Source of the DNA: PNNG01 sp046291695
GTDB lineage: Bacteria; Bacteroidota; Bacteroidia; UBA7662
Direction: 5' to 3'
Length of the DNA: 64,000 bases
Assembly: GCA_046291695.1 (NCBI GenBank)
Contig: JBKBSO010000005.1
Coordinates: forward strand, 114,642-178,641
Below the pieces are notes generated by a model. It had not been told where the DNA came from and did no database searches. It saw only the letters and a list, made by a program, of their open reading frames with translations. Below are positions 54,301 through 60,767 of this stretch, in pieces; position 1 is the first letter of the stretch; each line of letters starts with the position of its first letter. Made by a program: the position numbers and the translations under genes.

Positions 54301-57059
54301 ATATTTTTCCGAATTGGGCGCCTATAGGTGGTATTAACGGGGCAGTAAACACCAGTAATAACACCATCGATTTGGTAGGAGTCAATTATCTGAGTGGAGG
54401 CTTTACAGCAGGGGAGGAAGCTGAGTTCGCAGCAGTGGCTACTTATTATTCCAGAAACGCAACCAATGGTGGGAATTGGACAAGCCCGGCCAGCTGGAGT
54501 ACAGATGGTCATGATGGAGATGCGGCTTCGGATGCACCAGAAGGTGCACCCGTAATCATTGCGAGCGGACACACCATCACGGTTACCAACAATACCCGTT
54601 TGGCAGAGTCGATGCAACTTAATGGTACGGCTATCCTTGATCTCACCAATACCTTTGCCCATAATTTCGGAGTGGTTACCGGGACAGGTACTATTCGAAT
54701 TAGAGCTACGGCAGGTGAACAATTTGTATTTCCTGGAGGTAATTACGATGACTTTACATCGGTAAGCGGTGGGACGGTAGAATTTTACAATAGCGATCCC
54801 GGCATTTTACCCACACAAACTGTATACAATAAGGTGATACTTAAGGATGCTGCAGCCCGTACGCAGCCAGATGTGAATTACATTGTGAATGGATTATGGA
54901 CCATCGAAGGAGGTTCGCTGTCGAACAACACCTTTGGCCGGAATATCGAAATTAGGAACAATTGGCTTAACCAGGTAGGGGCATCAGCCTATTTGCCCGG
55001 AACAGGCACTATTATTTTTAACAGCGCGAATGCTCAAACCATAACGGGGGTTACTTCATTTTACAACATCCGTTTTAATGGCGGTGGAAGTAAAACGCTC
55101 AACGATTCAATTTCCGTATTTAATCAACTTGTTTTGAACCATGGCCGGGTTTATTTAGGCAATAATAACCTTTACATGGATTCTGTTTCAAGTACTGCAG
55201 GTAATCCGGCTGATTCGGCCATGGTTGTGCAAAACGGAAGCGGAAGGATAATCAAAAGGGTAAGAGGAGGGCAGCCTACTTTTACTTTTCCAATAGGTGA
55301 GGAAACAGGAACAGCCGAATACAGTCCGGCCACCATCGTATTTACTACCGGTGATTTTACACTTGATGCAACGGTACGTGTGCAGGTGGTTGATGGCGAT
55401 GCTCCGGAATGTGGAAGTGGCGCTAATTTTATTACAAGATATTGGAGTTGGAACCAACAAGGCATAAGTAATTTTACGGCTACCGTTACCGGCACTTATA
55501 CAGATGCTGATGTGGAAGGCACAGAGGCACAAATTTCTGCACGCATGTCACAAAACGGACCATGTATCAACGGCCAAGCAGCTAATACTTCCCTAAATCG
55601 ACTCAGTATTACTACTTCCGAATTGAACATTTTTACCGGAGGTGAAGCTCCCTTGGACACGCCAACGATTTCAGCAACGTTTTTAGTATTTTCAAACGTA
55701 ACCGGAAATAGCATGACCATTAGCTGGACACGCGGTAATGGAAGTGGTAGAATTGTTTTGGTAAAACAAGCTTCCGCAGTGGATGCCACCCCAGTTAATG
55801 GTACTACCTATGCGGCCGATGCAGATTTTTCTGACAGTCCTGATGAAATAGGAAGCGGTAACTTTGTGGCCTACCTGGGAAACGACAGTGTGTTCACCTT
55901 ATCAGGTTTACAATCTGAAACAACGTATCATGTTGCCATTTTTGAATTTAATAACGGAGGTGTAGAAAGGGTGTTTAAACAAGGTAATCCGTTGATTGGC
56001 TCGCGTTCAACCTTGGCAGCTGAACCAAGTCAGGCGGCATCAGACATAGGCTTTTCTGTCATTGGAGTAGCCAACCTTACGATCAGTTGGGATAATGGCA
56101 ATGGCGCAGGTCGCTTGGTCCTGATGAAGGCAGGATCGGCAGTAGACGAGGCACCAGAAGACGGGGTATCTTACGCTGCGAACAGTGTTTTTGGTCAAGG
56201 GGCTGAATTGGGTACTGGAAATTATGTGGTGGCTACAACTGATTCGGATGCTGTTGTGGTCACGGGTCTCGATCAAAACACGCGTTATTATGTGCAGGTA
56301 TTTGAATACAATGGCTCAGAAGGTGCGTCCAACTTCCTGGTCACTAATGCTCCAGAAGCCAACCAGCACACTTGGCTGCGCTTGCAGATGAATGTTTGGC
56401 TCGAAGGCCCATACAACACCATTTCTGGTAAAATGCTCACCAATTTAACGGGTATTATCCCAACTGTACATCCGTACTCAGGCGGGCCTTGGAACTTTGG
56501 CGCGTACAGCAACATTCAGCAGTTGCCGTCGGGTGAATTGGTAGATTGGGTAATGCTCGAAATACGCATGTCAAGTACTGCAGCCAATGCCGGTTCTGCC
56601 ACCATCAAGGGCAGGGCGCTTGCCTTTATCAATGAAAACGGCGAGTTGTTAGATACGGCTGGAAATTTAGGTGTGGTAGTACCTACCGATTCAAATGGCC
56701 AGTTTTACGCAGCTATTTACCATCGAACCCATATTCCGGTGATGACAGCAACTATGCCTACAGCCCCGGTAGATCAGGAAAATGGAAGTTATACTTACGA
56801 CTTTACGGATGCTCAATCCAAGGCCTATGGTACAGAAGCTTTGGCAGAGGTGGGGAGCAATATTTGGGCGTTGTATGCGGGTCGTGTAGAAAACACAACG
56901 CCTTTTGTAATCGATACCCCAGACCGAGATTTTAGCTGGGAAGAGCGCAACAAACTGGGCTATGAACCAGCCGATGCTGCGCTAGAAGGGCTAGTAGATG
57001 CTACGGACCGAACGCTGAGCTGGAACAATAGGCAGCGTAGTTCACAAATTCCTGAGTAG
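48399..57059 (+). CDS. Giant modular secreted surface protein
   Basis: 2886 aa, start at the ATG at 48399 with signal peptide 1-24. An N-terminal beta-rich domain (25-245) is followed by three diverged modules. Each opens with a Trp-rich header (GNWNEPLSW at ~250, NGAWNDVNTW at ~1135, GGNWTSPASW at ~2018), continues as short beta-strand repeats rich in Asn/Gly/Thr, probably a beta-helix, and closes with RTNGxxSxGGV plus an FPVG/WPIG domain. Headers 1-2 and 2-3 are each about 884 residues apart; module 3 is shortened to about 400. Two fibronectin-III-like domains (about 2424-2530, 2540-2650) and a C-terminal domain follow. It ends in VDATDRTLSWNNR instead of a type A sorting domain. A surface adhesin or matrix protein is my inference; no catalytic motif is seen. 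Confidence 0.85.
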   Translation: MKLLIRSLFFVLGILLLGVGSALGQGVVFKQALGNNGNGTVINQAIPTHANGDLLIMHLTTKGNPDISSISAGWISLTTVTSGANTRSFVYYKFTSGSEPNVNVQITTGLNWAVQVLSYSNASNPNFSVFSTNTGTGGTQTTNSLTTAVDSARLLVLYGFASNAGNHTLNNPITAPTNMTFRDYQERNAGGNNKIGAYAADQLIPEATSVGTRGITASVDPLTWTAIAISIRPVTSVLPPPSEEIIYAYQSGNWNEPLSWTRDPSGTTLIPEAGILPVTGDSVVILNGRIINLTADVTTEGLGLRIAGGGVLNLATFQFTQALRSFSGTGRLRSSRTTGGVTYMPTVASTNRFIGINGGITEYYCQTNVTLNNAVSTYFSLELSLKVSGTVTYTLAHNLTLHGDLIISRTGSASPTLTFGGSSSRSLNISRNMLVEAGANFRIATNNQAHNVNLNGDLVNNGSVRFLNNTSPDYLNEPTNGYATITFGGLSDNKVDCFGETNFYRLVLDKGSDATYILTINSSNVNNFRLLGRNNQSNNPAQNPSNGKPDIFKALTLNHGTLRLKENIEIPSLSEGGDDIWVRSTACLWVDGATVYTTETANGTSYQAITVTGRVLVSAGLLDTRNAAGIIYTIDGIVEIRGGNIRACQMRSTGGGQTAYIQTGGTVVIDGVGENATGTPRFQLTSAASSFTMSGGLFDVRNPNSTANGGFDLNVNVVNGNVTGGTIRFGTTGATDFEFRSTVPFFNLEASRVGSPSGIIQQNSASISVLNNFSTLNGQTYNCNNNNLVVGGNFSIETGTIFIPGTNTLTLNGSARQLFTYSGTISGNLNNLTINKSADTLVMAGTQASLIVANNFSFLAGSLRDAGKVLELRGDVVMSGKHFGTGEILLTTSNSRTISGNGQGRFQNLSLSGGAAHVLYNVTTALRIGGVLNFIDNGSFRRVFSIGANNLLLEGAASINNANEVRFIRTNGLQSAGGVTKEYNSTSFNFPVGTTDSWKYTPALISFNVAPTTYGRITVRPVNAQQPAVTANGKALQYYWRVTGADFVLGPAQVTKVFTYVNADAPANQANYVPAYIDFADIVWTVGATSAVDEVNNTITFSGVNFNNKISGEFTAGDNSAPSPFGAITVYYSRTNNGAWNDVNTWTTNADHTTNAPPATPPGGNSIVRIGNGTINHTILVTANGALSGNLVIASGSTLDLQGFTGNNFGSIAGETIAGNGLLRINKNGGSTYDFPGGDFGDFLSQNGGEVEYYNTSADPVSLPAVTAYRNLSFNAAAGGNILLPITAIEVFDTLKIRSTGSGILRTSEANTAGGSLVVGKDFKVVSGVFEMASPGGSGARVITIQGMLQVDAGATFRMQGSVTTTHTINVLGDIVNNGTLNLRSADGNQRANLQLNGNQSTVLTGTATLTRLAGLLINKGQGRSLVLELNVTGTLETLGTGWLDIQNGTFRYNRTGNLTIHNSTTTPYEILETAAISINNGTVFIGSGNTDNSDLVLRGLLEITGGTVNIGDPINTTVNNDIIVAAAGTPEINIMGGSLRINGQLRRDLLSQAGALRYIQGGNSTVRIVGRNPEVSRGMIEVVNSGSYFQMGGTSELIINRGGSVNFADLYVRPEESEVTGGTVRLTPTDAPGNQVYKFDVTYSFYNLEIVQDQSKSATVELNVNNLIVNNNLTLDATATLNCNNLNVSVGRKFLKQGTYNGGTNTLRFFGTASEIEGEFTSQNIHNLRVSQNAVLTLVNTTSLRIVNTLFIEAGATLNDNGRLIDLKANVDNLGTHTSPTNASTNTLQFTGNDVQEVSGNGAFGNFVINNSAGVYLKGPMTINRQLTLTLGLLDIGEHQLTLGLNAPAVSGSFSDGRMIRTNGVLSDGGVVKLFPASAASYFWPIGVFQKYTPATINLTSNSATGSIQIRPVNTKHPSTREAANLQLNYFWQVDTIGFASVVATHQYNYLQADVTGTESNYRAGRYIFPNWAPIGGINGAVNTSNNTIDLVGVNYLSGGFTAGEEAEFAAVATYYSRNATNGGNWTSPASWSTDGHDGDAASDAPEGAPVIIASGHTITVTNNTRLAESMQLNGTAILDLTNTFAHNFGVVTGTGTIRIRATAGEQFVFPGGNYDDFTSVSGGTVEFYNSDPGILPTQTVYNKVILKDAAARTQPDVNYIVNGLWTIEGGSLSNNTFGRNIEIRNNWLNQVGASAYLPGTGTIIFNSANAQTITGVTSFYNIRFNGGGSKTLNDSISVFNQLVLNHGRVYLGNNNLYMDSVSSTAGNPADSAMVVQNGSGRIIKRVRGGQPTFTFPIGEETGTAEYSPATIVFTTGDFTLDATVRVQVVDGDAPECGSGANFITRYWSWNQQGISNFTATVTGTYTDADVEGTEAQISARMSQNGPCINGQAANTSLNRLSITTSELNIFTGGEAPLDTPTISATFLVFSNVTGNSMTISWTRGNGSGRIVLVKQASAVDATPVNGTTYAADADFSDSPDEIGSGNFVAYLGNDSVFTLSGLQSETTYHVAIFEFNNGGVERVFKQGNPLIGSRSTLAAEPSQAASDIGFSVIGVANLTISWDNGNGAGRLVLMKAGSAVDEAPEDGVSYAANSVFGQGAELGTGNYVVATTDSDAVVVTGLDQNTRYYVQVFEYNGSEGASNFLVTNAPEANQHTWLRLQMNVWLEGPYNTISGKMLTNLTGIIPTVHPYSGGPWNFGAYSNIQQLPSGELVDWVMLEIRMSSTAANAGSATIKGRALAFINENGELLDTAGNLGVVVPTDSNGQFYAAIYHRTHIPVMTATMPTAPVDQENGSYTYDFTDAQSKAYGTEALAEVGSNIWALYAGRVENTTPFVIDTPDRDFSWEERNKLGYEPADAALEGLVDATDRTLSWNNRQRSSQIPE

Positions 57060-57122
57060 AATTGTAAGACAAGCTTGGGTCAATAACCCAAAATTCAGCT
57101 TGAACTTATTATATTCGCGCTT

Positions 57123-57887
57123 ATGATTCAAACAGCAGAAAGATCTTCGGCCCGTAGTGCTTCTGAAAATCCAATTTATCAGCGTCATATCATCGCTTAC
57201 CAGGAAGCGGCTACTCGTATCGGGGGTTATGTATTGGAAGTAGGATGTGGCGAAGGATATGGCATCTCAATCCTCGCGCCTGTTTGTGATCAGTATCTTG
57301 GTATAGATAAGTTTCCTACCCAGATCGACTTACCTAAACATGCACGCATATTGCAGCTCGAAGTACCACCGTTTACCGGATTGGCCGATGATAGTTTTGA
57401 CTATGTGGTGAGTTTTCAGGTTATTGAGCATATACAAGACGATCTGAGGTTTCTGCAGGAAATACGCAGGGTGCTTAAGCCAGGAGGTAAACTAATACTC
57501 ACAACCCCCAACCGTTTGATGTCGCTGAGCCGCAATCCCTGGCACATTCGCGAATACGTTCCGGGTGAAATGAAGGGGATATTGACAGAAGTTTTTGATG
57601 CAAAAAAAGTAGAGCTCTTAGGGGTTTTCGGTAATGAAAAAGTGATGGCCTATTATGAAAAAAACAAGGCCTCAATTCGTCGATTTACGCGCTTTGACGT
57701 GTTTAATCTACAATATAAATTGCCTCGACGCTTGCTGCAAATACCCTACGACATGGCCAATCGATTGAATCGGGTATTGCTGAAAAAAGAAAATGAAGGT
57801 TTGGTTAACGACATTGTCGCCAGTGATTATTATTTGGCTCCGGTGAACGAACAGGCACTGGATTACTTCGCCATCGTGACCAAATAA
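57123..57887 (+). CDS. Class I SAM-dependent methyltransferase
   Basis: 254 aa, Methyltransf_11-type. The SAM-binding motif I is VLEVGCGEGYGISIL (about 38-52), the acidic motif II GIDKF near 60, and the post-motif FQVIEHIQDDLRFLQEIRRVLKPGGKLILTTPN-type block runs from about 98. The C-terminal 90 residues are basic and divergent. Substrate unknown; small-molecule or lipid quinone targets are equally possible. No partner gene gives a clue. Confidence 0.87.
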   Translation: MIQTAERSSARSASENPIYQRHIIAYQEAATRIGGYVLEVGCGEGYGISILAPVCDQYLGIDKFPTQIDLPKHARILQLEVPPFTGLADDSFDYVVSFQVIEHIQDDLRFLQEIRRVLKPGGKLILTTPNRLMSLSRNPWHIREYVPGEMKGILTEVFDAKKVELLGVFGNEKVMAYYEKNKASIRRFTRFDVFNLQYKLPRRLLQIPYDMANRLNRVLLKKENEGLVNDIVASDYYLAPVNEQALDYFAIVTK

Positions 57888-57907
57888 GCGATATTTGGTA
57901 GTTAAAT

Positions 57908-57930
57908 TACCCTTTTACGGGTATTTCAGC
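57908..57930 (+). terminator. Weak hairpin after the methyltransferase gene
   Basis: A 5-bp stem (TACCC 57908-57912, GGGTA 57919-57923) with a 6-nt loop and a short T-rich tail. It could be a weak terminator. Confidence 0.35.
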
Positions 57931-57971
57931 GACTTTTTCACGACTTAGATTTACAAATGAATTTGTAGGTT

Positions 57972-58445
57972 ATGAAAAAGTACTCCATGAACACTTTGCT
58001 CATCTTACTATTCGCCCTCTTGGGTTGCCGTAAAAAGGAGACTGCTCAGTGCGACTTGAGCAGCGGCATATGTTTTATACTAGATAATGAATTGGTAAGT
58101 GGTGAAGCGGTCTGGTATCGAATTCCTAACCAAAACCGTTTCCGAATCCTATGGCAGGCAGGTTCAGGTGATACTTATCGGAATCTGGAAATTGATATTT
58201 ATACGGCCGATAGTACACTGAAAAGCGGGACTTTTACTGTGAATGCCGCGAATATTCCGGGTACGGCAGCGATACAGAATTATGCCAGCGGAACGCCTTG
58301 GTATGGCAATTCGGGTTTTGTAGAAATTACCGCCATCAACGGGAATGCCATAGATGGCACGTTTAATGCCGTAATTGCCAAAGATGGTAATGGCGAAAGG
58401 CGAAGCATAAGCGCGGGCGAAATCATTTCCGTAGCCCGCGATTAA
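57972..58445 (+). CDS. Small lipoprotein of unknown function
   Basis: 157 aa. Type II signal peptide with lipobox LLGC (Cys at residue 19), followed by charged KKET, so it should stay on the inner or outer membrane. The mature part is a beta-rich domain with FTVNAANIPGTAAIQNYA and FVEITAINGNAIDGTFNAVI, resembling small DUF lipoproteins of Bacteroidota. No catalytic motif is visible. Confidence 0.78.
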   Translation: MKKYSMNTLLILLFALLGCRKKETAQCDLSSGICFILDNELVSGEAVWYRIPNQNRFRILWQAGSGDTYRNLEIDIYTADSTLKSGTFTVNAANIPGTAAIQNYASGTPWYGNSGFVEITAINGNAIDGTFNAVIAKDGNGERRSISAGEIISVARD

Positions 58446-58489
58446 AGAAACCCGTGAGGGTGTAAGCCAGTTTCTGGCAGGTTTTGTGC

Positions 58490-58513
58490 GCCGCTCCTTT
58501 TGGGGCGGCATTT
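58490..58513. terminator. Hairpin terminator between lipoprotein and folB
   Basis: An 8-bp stem (GCCGCTCC 58490-58497, GGGGCGGC 58502-58509) with a TTTT loop and ATTT after it. It lies between two convergent genes and probably ends the lipoprotein transcript, perhaps both. Confidence 0.6.
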
Positions 58514-58853
58514 ATGTTTGCACTTCGGTGTAGGTGCGAACGATAGGGCCGCCAATTGCAGGATGCATTTTGCTGAGTCGAACCCGAAACCCTGCTTCTG
58601 GATAGATGGATTTCAAATCATCGAGGATGCTTTCGGCAAGGAATTCAATTAAGTTCACCGGTTGTTGCATACGCTTTTTAACGGCTATGTAAATGAGCTC
58701 ATAATTAGCCGTTTGCGCTATCTTATCAGTCCCACCTTCGAATGGGTAGTCGATATAAACATCTACTACAAATTCGCCACCACAAACACGTTCTTCGGGA
58801 TGAAGCCCGTGGTATGCGTGAAATTTCATTCCTTCTAAAACAATCAGCCCCAT
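58512..58853 (-). CDS. folB: Dihydroneopterin aldolase
   Basis: Converts dihydroneopterin to 6-hydroxymethyl-dihydropterin, the substrate of FolK in the same window. 113 aa, family length. Recognised by MGLIVLEGMKFHAYHGLHPEER (start, Tyr-His-Gly), FVVDVYIDYPF, TANYELIYIAVKK and the C-terminal VRLSKMHPAIGG block with the conserved Lys. It stands alone, convergent with the lipoprotein gene. Confidence 0.94.
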   Translation of the reverse strand: MGLIVLEGMKFHAYHGLHPEERVCGGEFVVDVYIDYPFEGGTDKIAQTANYELIYIAVKKRMQQPVNLIEFLAESILDDLKSIYPEAGFRVRLSKMHPAIGGPIVRTYTEVQT

Positions 58854-58895
58854 ATGGTTATTTAGATTAGGTACACAAAGACCCGGCTAAAGTCT

Positions 58896-58903
58896 TAAAT
58901 TTG
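58896..58903 (+). promoter_or_regulatory. Promoter -7 element of the acyl-CoA dehydrogenase gene
   Basis: TAAATTTG is an exact TAnnTTTG match, 21 bp before the ATG at 58925. The -33 box is not clear. Confidence 0.5.
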
Positions 58904-58924
58904 TCGCACTTTCAAAATTAAAAC

Positions 58925-60103
58925 ATGAAAACTGACCGCTTTCAGCACCCCGATCATTATTTAGTGGATGAATTGCTCACCGATGAGCACAAGTTAATTC
59001 GTGAAACGGTGCGTGCATGGGTAAAAAAAGAACTCAGCCCCATCATCGAAGATTATGCACAACGTGCTGAATTTCCAAAGCATATCATTAAAGGTTTGGG
59101 AGAAATAGGGGCTTTTGGACCTTCATTGCCTGCCGAATATGGTTGTGGTGGCATGGATCAAATCAGTTATGGCATCATTATGCAAGAGTTGGAGCGTTGC
59201 GATTCGGGCATTCGCTCTACGGCCTCAGTACAAGGTTCTTTGGTGATGTATCCGATATATAAGTATGGGAGCGAAGAACAACGTCGCAAGTATTTACCGA
59301 AACTGGCAACAGGCGAGTGGATGGGTTGCTTTGGTTTGACTGAGCCCGATCATGGTTCAAATCCTGGTGGCATGACCACCAACTTCAAAGACATGGGCGA
59401 TCATTATCTGCTCAATGGTGCCAAAATGTGGATTTCAAACGCACCCTTTGCCGATATCGCTGTAGTTTGGGCCAAAAATGAAGCGGGCAAAATACATGGA
59501 ATAATTGTTGAGCGTGGAATGGAAGGCTTTAGTACTCCTGAAACACACAACAAATGGAGTTTGCGCGCCTCTGCCACCGGAGAGCTTGTTTTTGACAACG
59601 TTAAAGTACCCAAAGAAAATTTACTTCCAAATATCAGTGGGTTGAAAGGCCCATTAGGCTGCTTAGATTCGGCCCGTTACGGTATTGCATGGGGCGCCAT
59701 TGGCGCTGCGATGGATTGCTACGATTCGGCCAAAAACTATGCTGCCGAGCGCATTCAGTTTGATAAGCCCATAGGTGGTTTCCAGCTCACACAAAAGAAA
59801 CTGGCAGAGATGCTTACCGAAATTACCAAAGCACAATTGCTTACCTGGCGTTTGGGCGTGCTTAAGAACGACGACCGTGCTTCCACGGCACAAATCTCAA
59901 TGGCTAAGCGCAACAACGTAGCCATGGCCCTTGAGGTTGCCCGCGAAGCCCGCCAGATACATGGTGGTATGGGAATTACAGGTGAATATCCCATCATGCG
60001 GCATATGATGAACCTCGAGTCAGTGGTTACTTATGAGGGTACACACGATATTCATTTGCTAATTACGGGTATGGACATAACCGGTATCTCTGCATTTCGT
60101 TAA
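58925..60103 (+). CDS. Acyl-CoA dehydrogenase, glutaryl-CoA dehydrogenase type
   Basis: 392-aa FAD flavoenzyme. FAD/substrate blocks are CFGLTEPDHGSNPGGM (about 136-151), WISNAPFADIAVVWAK, and LRASATGELVFDNVKVP. The catalytic Glu is about residue 371 in TYEGTHDIHLLITG, wording specific to glutaryl-CoA dehydrogenases, which also decarboxylate to crotonyl-CoA (lysine and tryptophan breakdown). The start ATG follows a -7 element at a typical distance. rpe starts 10 bp after its stop. Confidence 0.9.
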   Translation: MKTDRFQHPDHYLVDELLTDEHKLIRETVRAWVKKELSPIIEDYAQRAEFPKHIIKGLGEIGAFGPSLPAEYGCGGMDQISYGIIMQELERCDSGIRSTASVQGSLVMYPIYKYGSEEQRRKYLPKLATGEWMGCFGLTEPDHGSNPGGMTTNFKDMGDHYLLNGAKMWISNAPFADIAVVWAKNEAGKIHGIIVERGMEGFSTPETHNKWSLRASATGELVFDNVKVPKENLLPNISGLKGPLGCLDSARYGIAWGAIGAAMDCYDSAKNYAAERIQFDKPIGGFQLTQKKLAEMLTEITKAQLLTWRLGVLKNDDRASTAQISMAKRNNVAMALEVAREARQIHGGMGITGEYPIMRHMMNLESVVTYEGTHDIHLLITGMDITGISAFR

Positions 60104-60112
60104 ATCAAGCTC

Positions 60113-60757
60113 GTGATCATAGCACCTTCAATATTAGCGGCCGATTTTGGCAATCTACATGCCGATGTTCAAATGATAAATGCTTCGGCTGCCGATTGGT
60201 TCCATATCGATATTATGGACGGGGTATTTGTACCCAATATTTCTTTTGGTTTTCCTGTACTGTCAGCCATTGCTAGTAAGGCCGAGAAGCCGCTCGATGT
60301 GCATGTGATGATTGTACAACCCGAGCGCTATATACAGGCCTTTGCCGATGCCGGAGCAAATGTACTTTCGATCCATCTCGAAGCAAGTACCCACCTGCAC
60401 CGCAGCTTGCAAGCCATTCGCCAGGCAGGGATGAAAGCAGGGGTGGCAGTTAATCCGCACAGCTCAGTCGATTTGCTTGAAGATGTACTGCCTGAGCTGG
60501 ATTTGGTATGTCTCATGTCCGTAAATCCTGGTTTTGGTGGACAAAAATTTATTGAACGTAGCTATAAAAAGGTAGAACAACTGGCCGCCATGCGGACGGC
60601 ACAAGGCCTTGACTTTTTGATAGAAATCGATGGGGGTGTCAACAGTTCAAACGCCCCGCTTTTGGTCTCGGCCGGTGCTGATGTGCTTGTTGCTGGCAAT
60701 TTTGTATTTGCTTCAGAAGATCCAGCGGCAACTATAGCCGAATTAAAAGCCCTTTAA
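60113..60757 (+). CDS. rpe: Ribulose-phosphate 3-epimerase
   Basis: Interconverts ribulose-5-phosphate and xylulose-5-phosphate in the pentose phosphate pathway. 214 aa from a GTG start (MIIAPSILAADFGNL). Metal site residues appear in WFHIDIMDGVFVPN and LDVHVMI; the second catalytic Asp is in FLIEIDGGVN, and the phosphate loop is VAGNFVF near the end. Ten bases separate it from both neighbours, so it is probably co-transcribed with the dehydrogenase and the TonB receptor. Confidence 0.96.
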   Translation: MIIAPSILAADFGNLHADVQMINASAADWFHIDIMDGVFVPNISFGFPVLSAIASKAEKPLDVHVMIVQPERYIQAFADAGANVLSIHLEASTHLHRSLQAIRQAGMKAGVAVNPHSSVDLLEDVLPELDLVCLMSVNPGFGGQKFIERSYKKVEQLAAMRTAQGLDFLIEIDGGVNSSNAPLLVSAGADVLVAGNFVFASEDPAATIAELKAL

Positions 60758-60767
60758 CGTACTACAA

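Noticed and set aside
48396..57059. CRISPR or tandem DNA repeat in the giant gene
   Set aside because: Repeats are at protein level and strongly diverged; no regular DNA repeat-spacer pattern exists.
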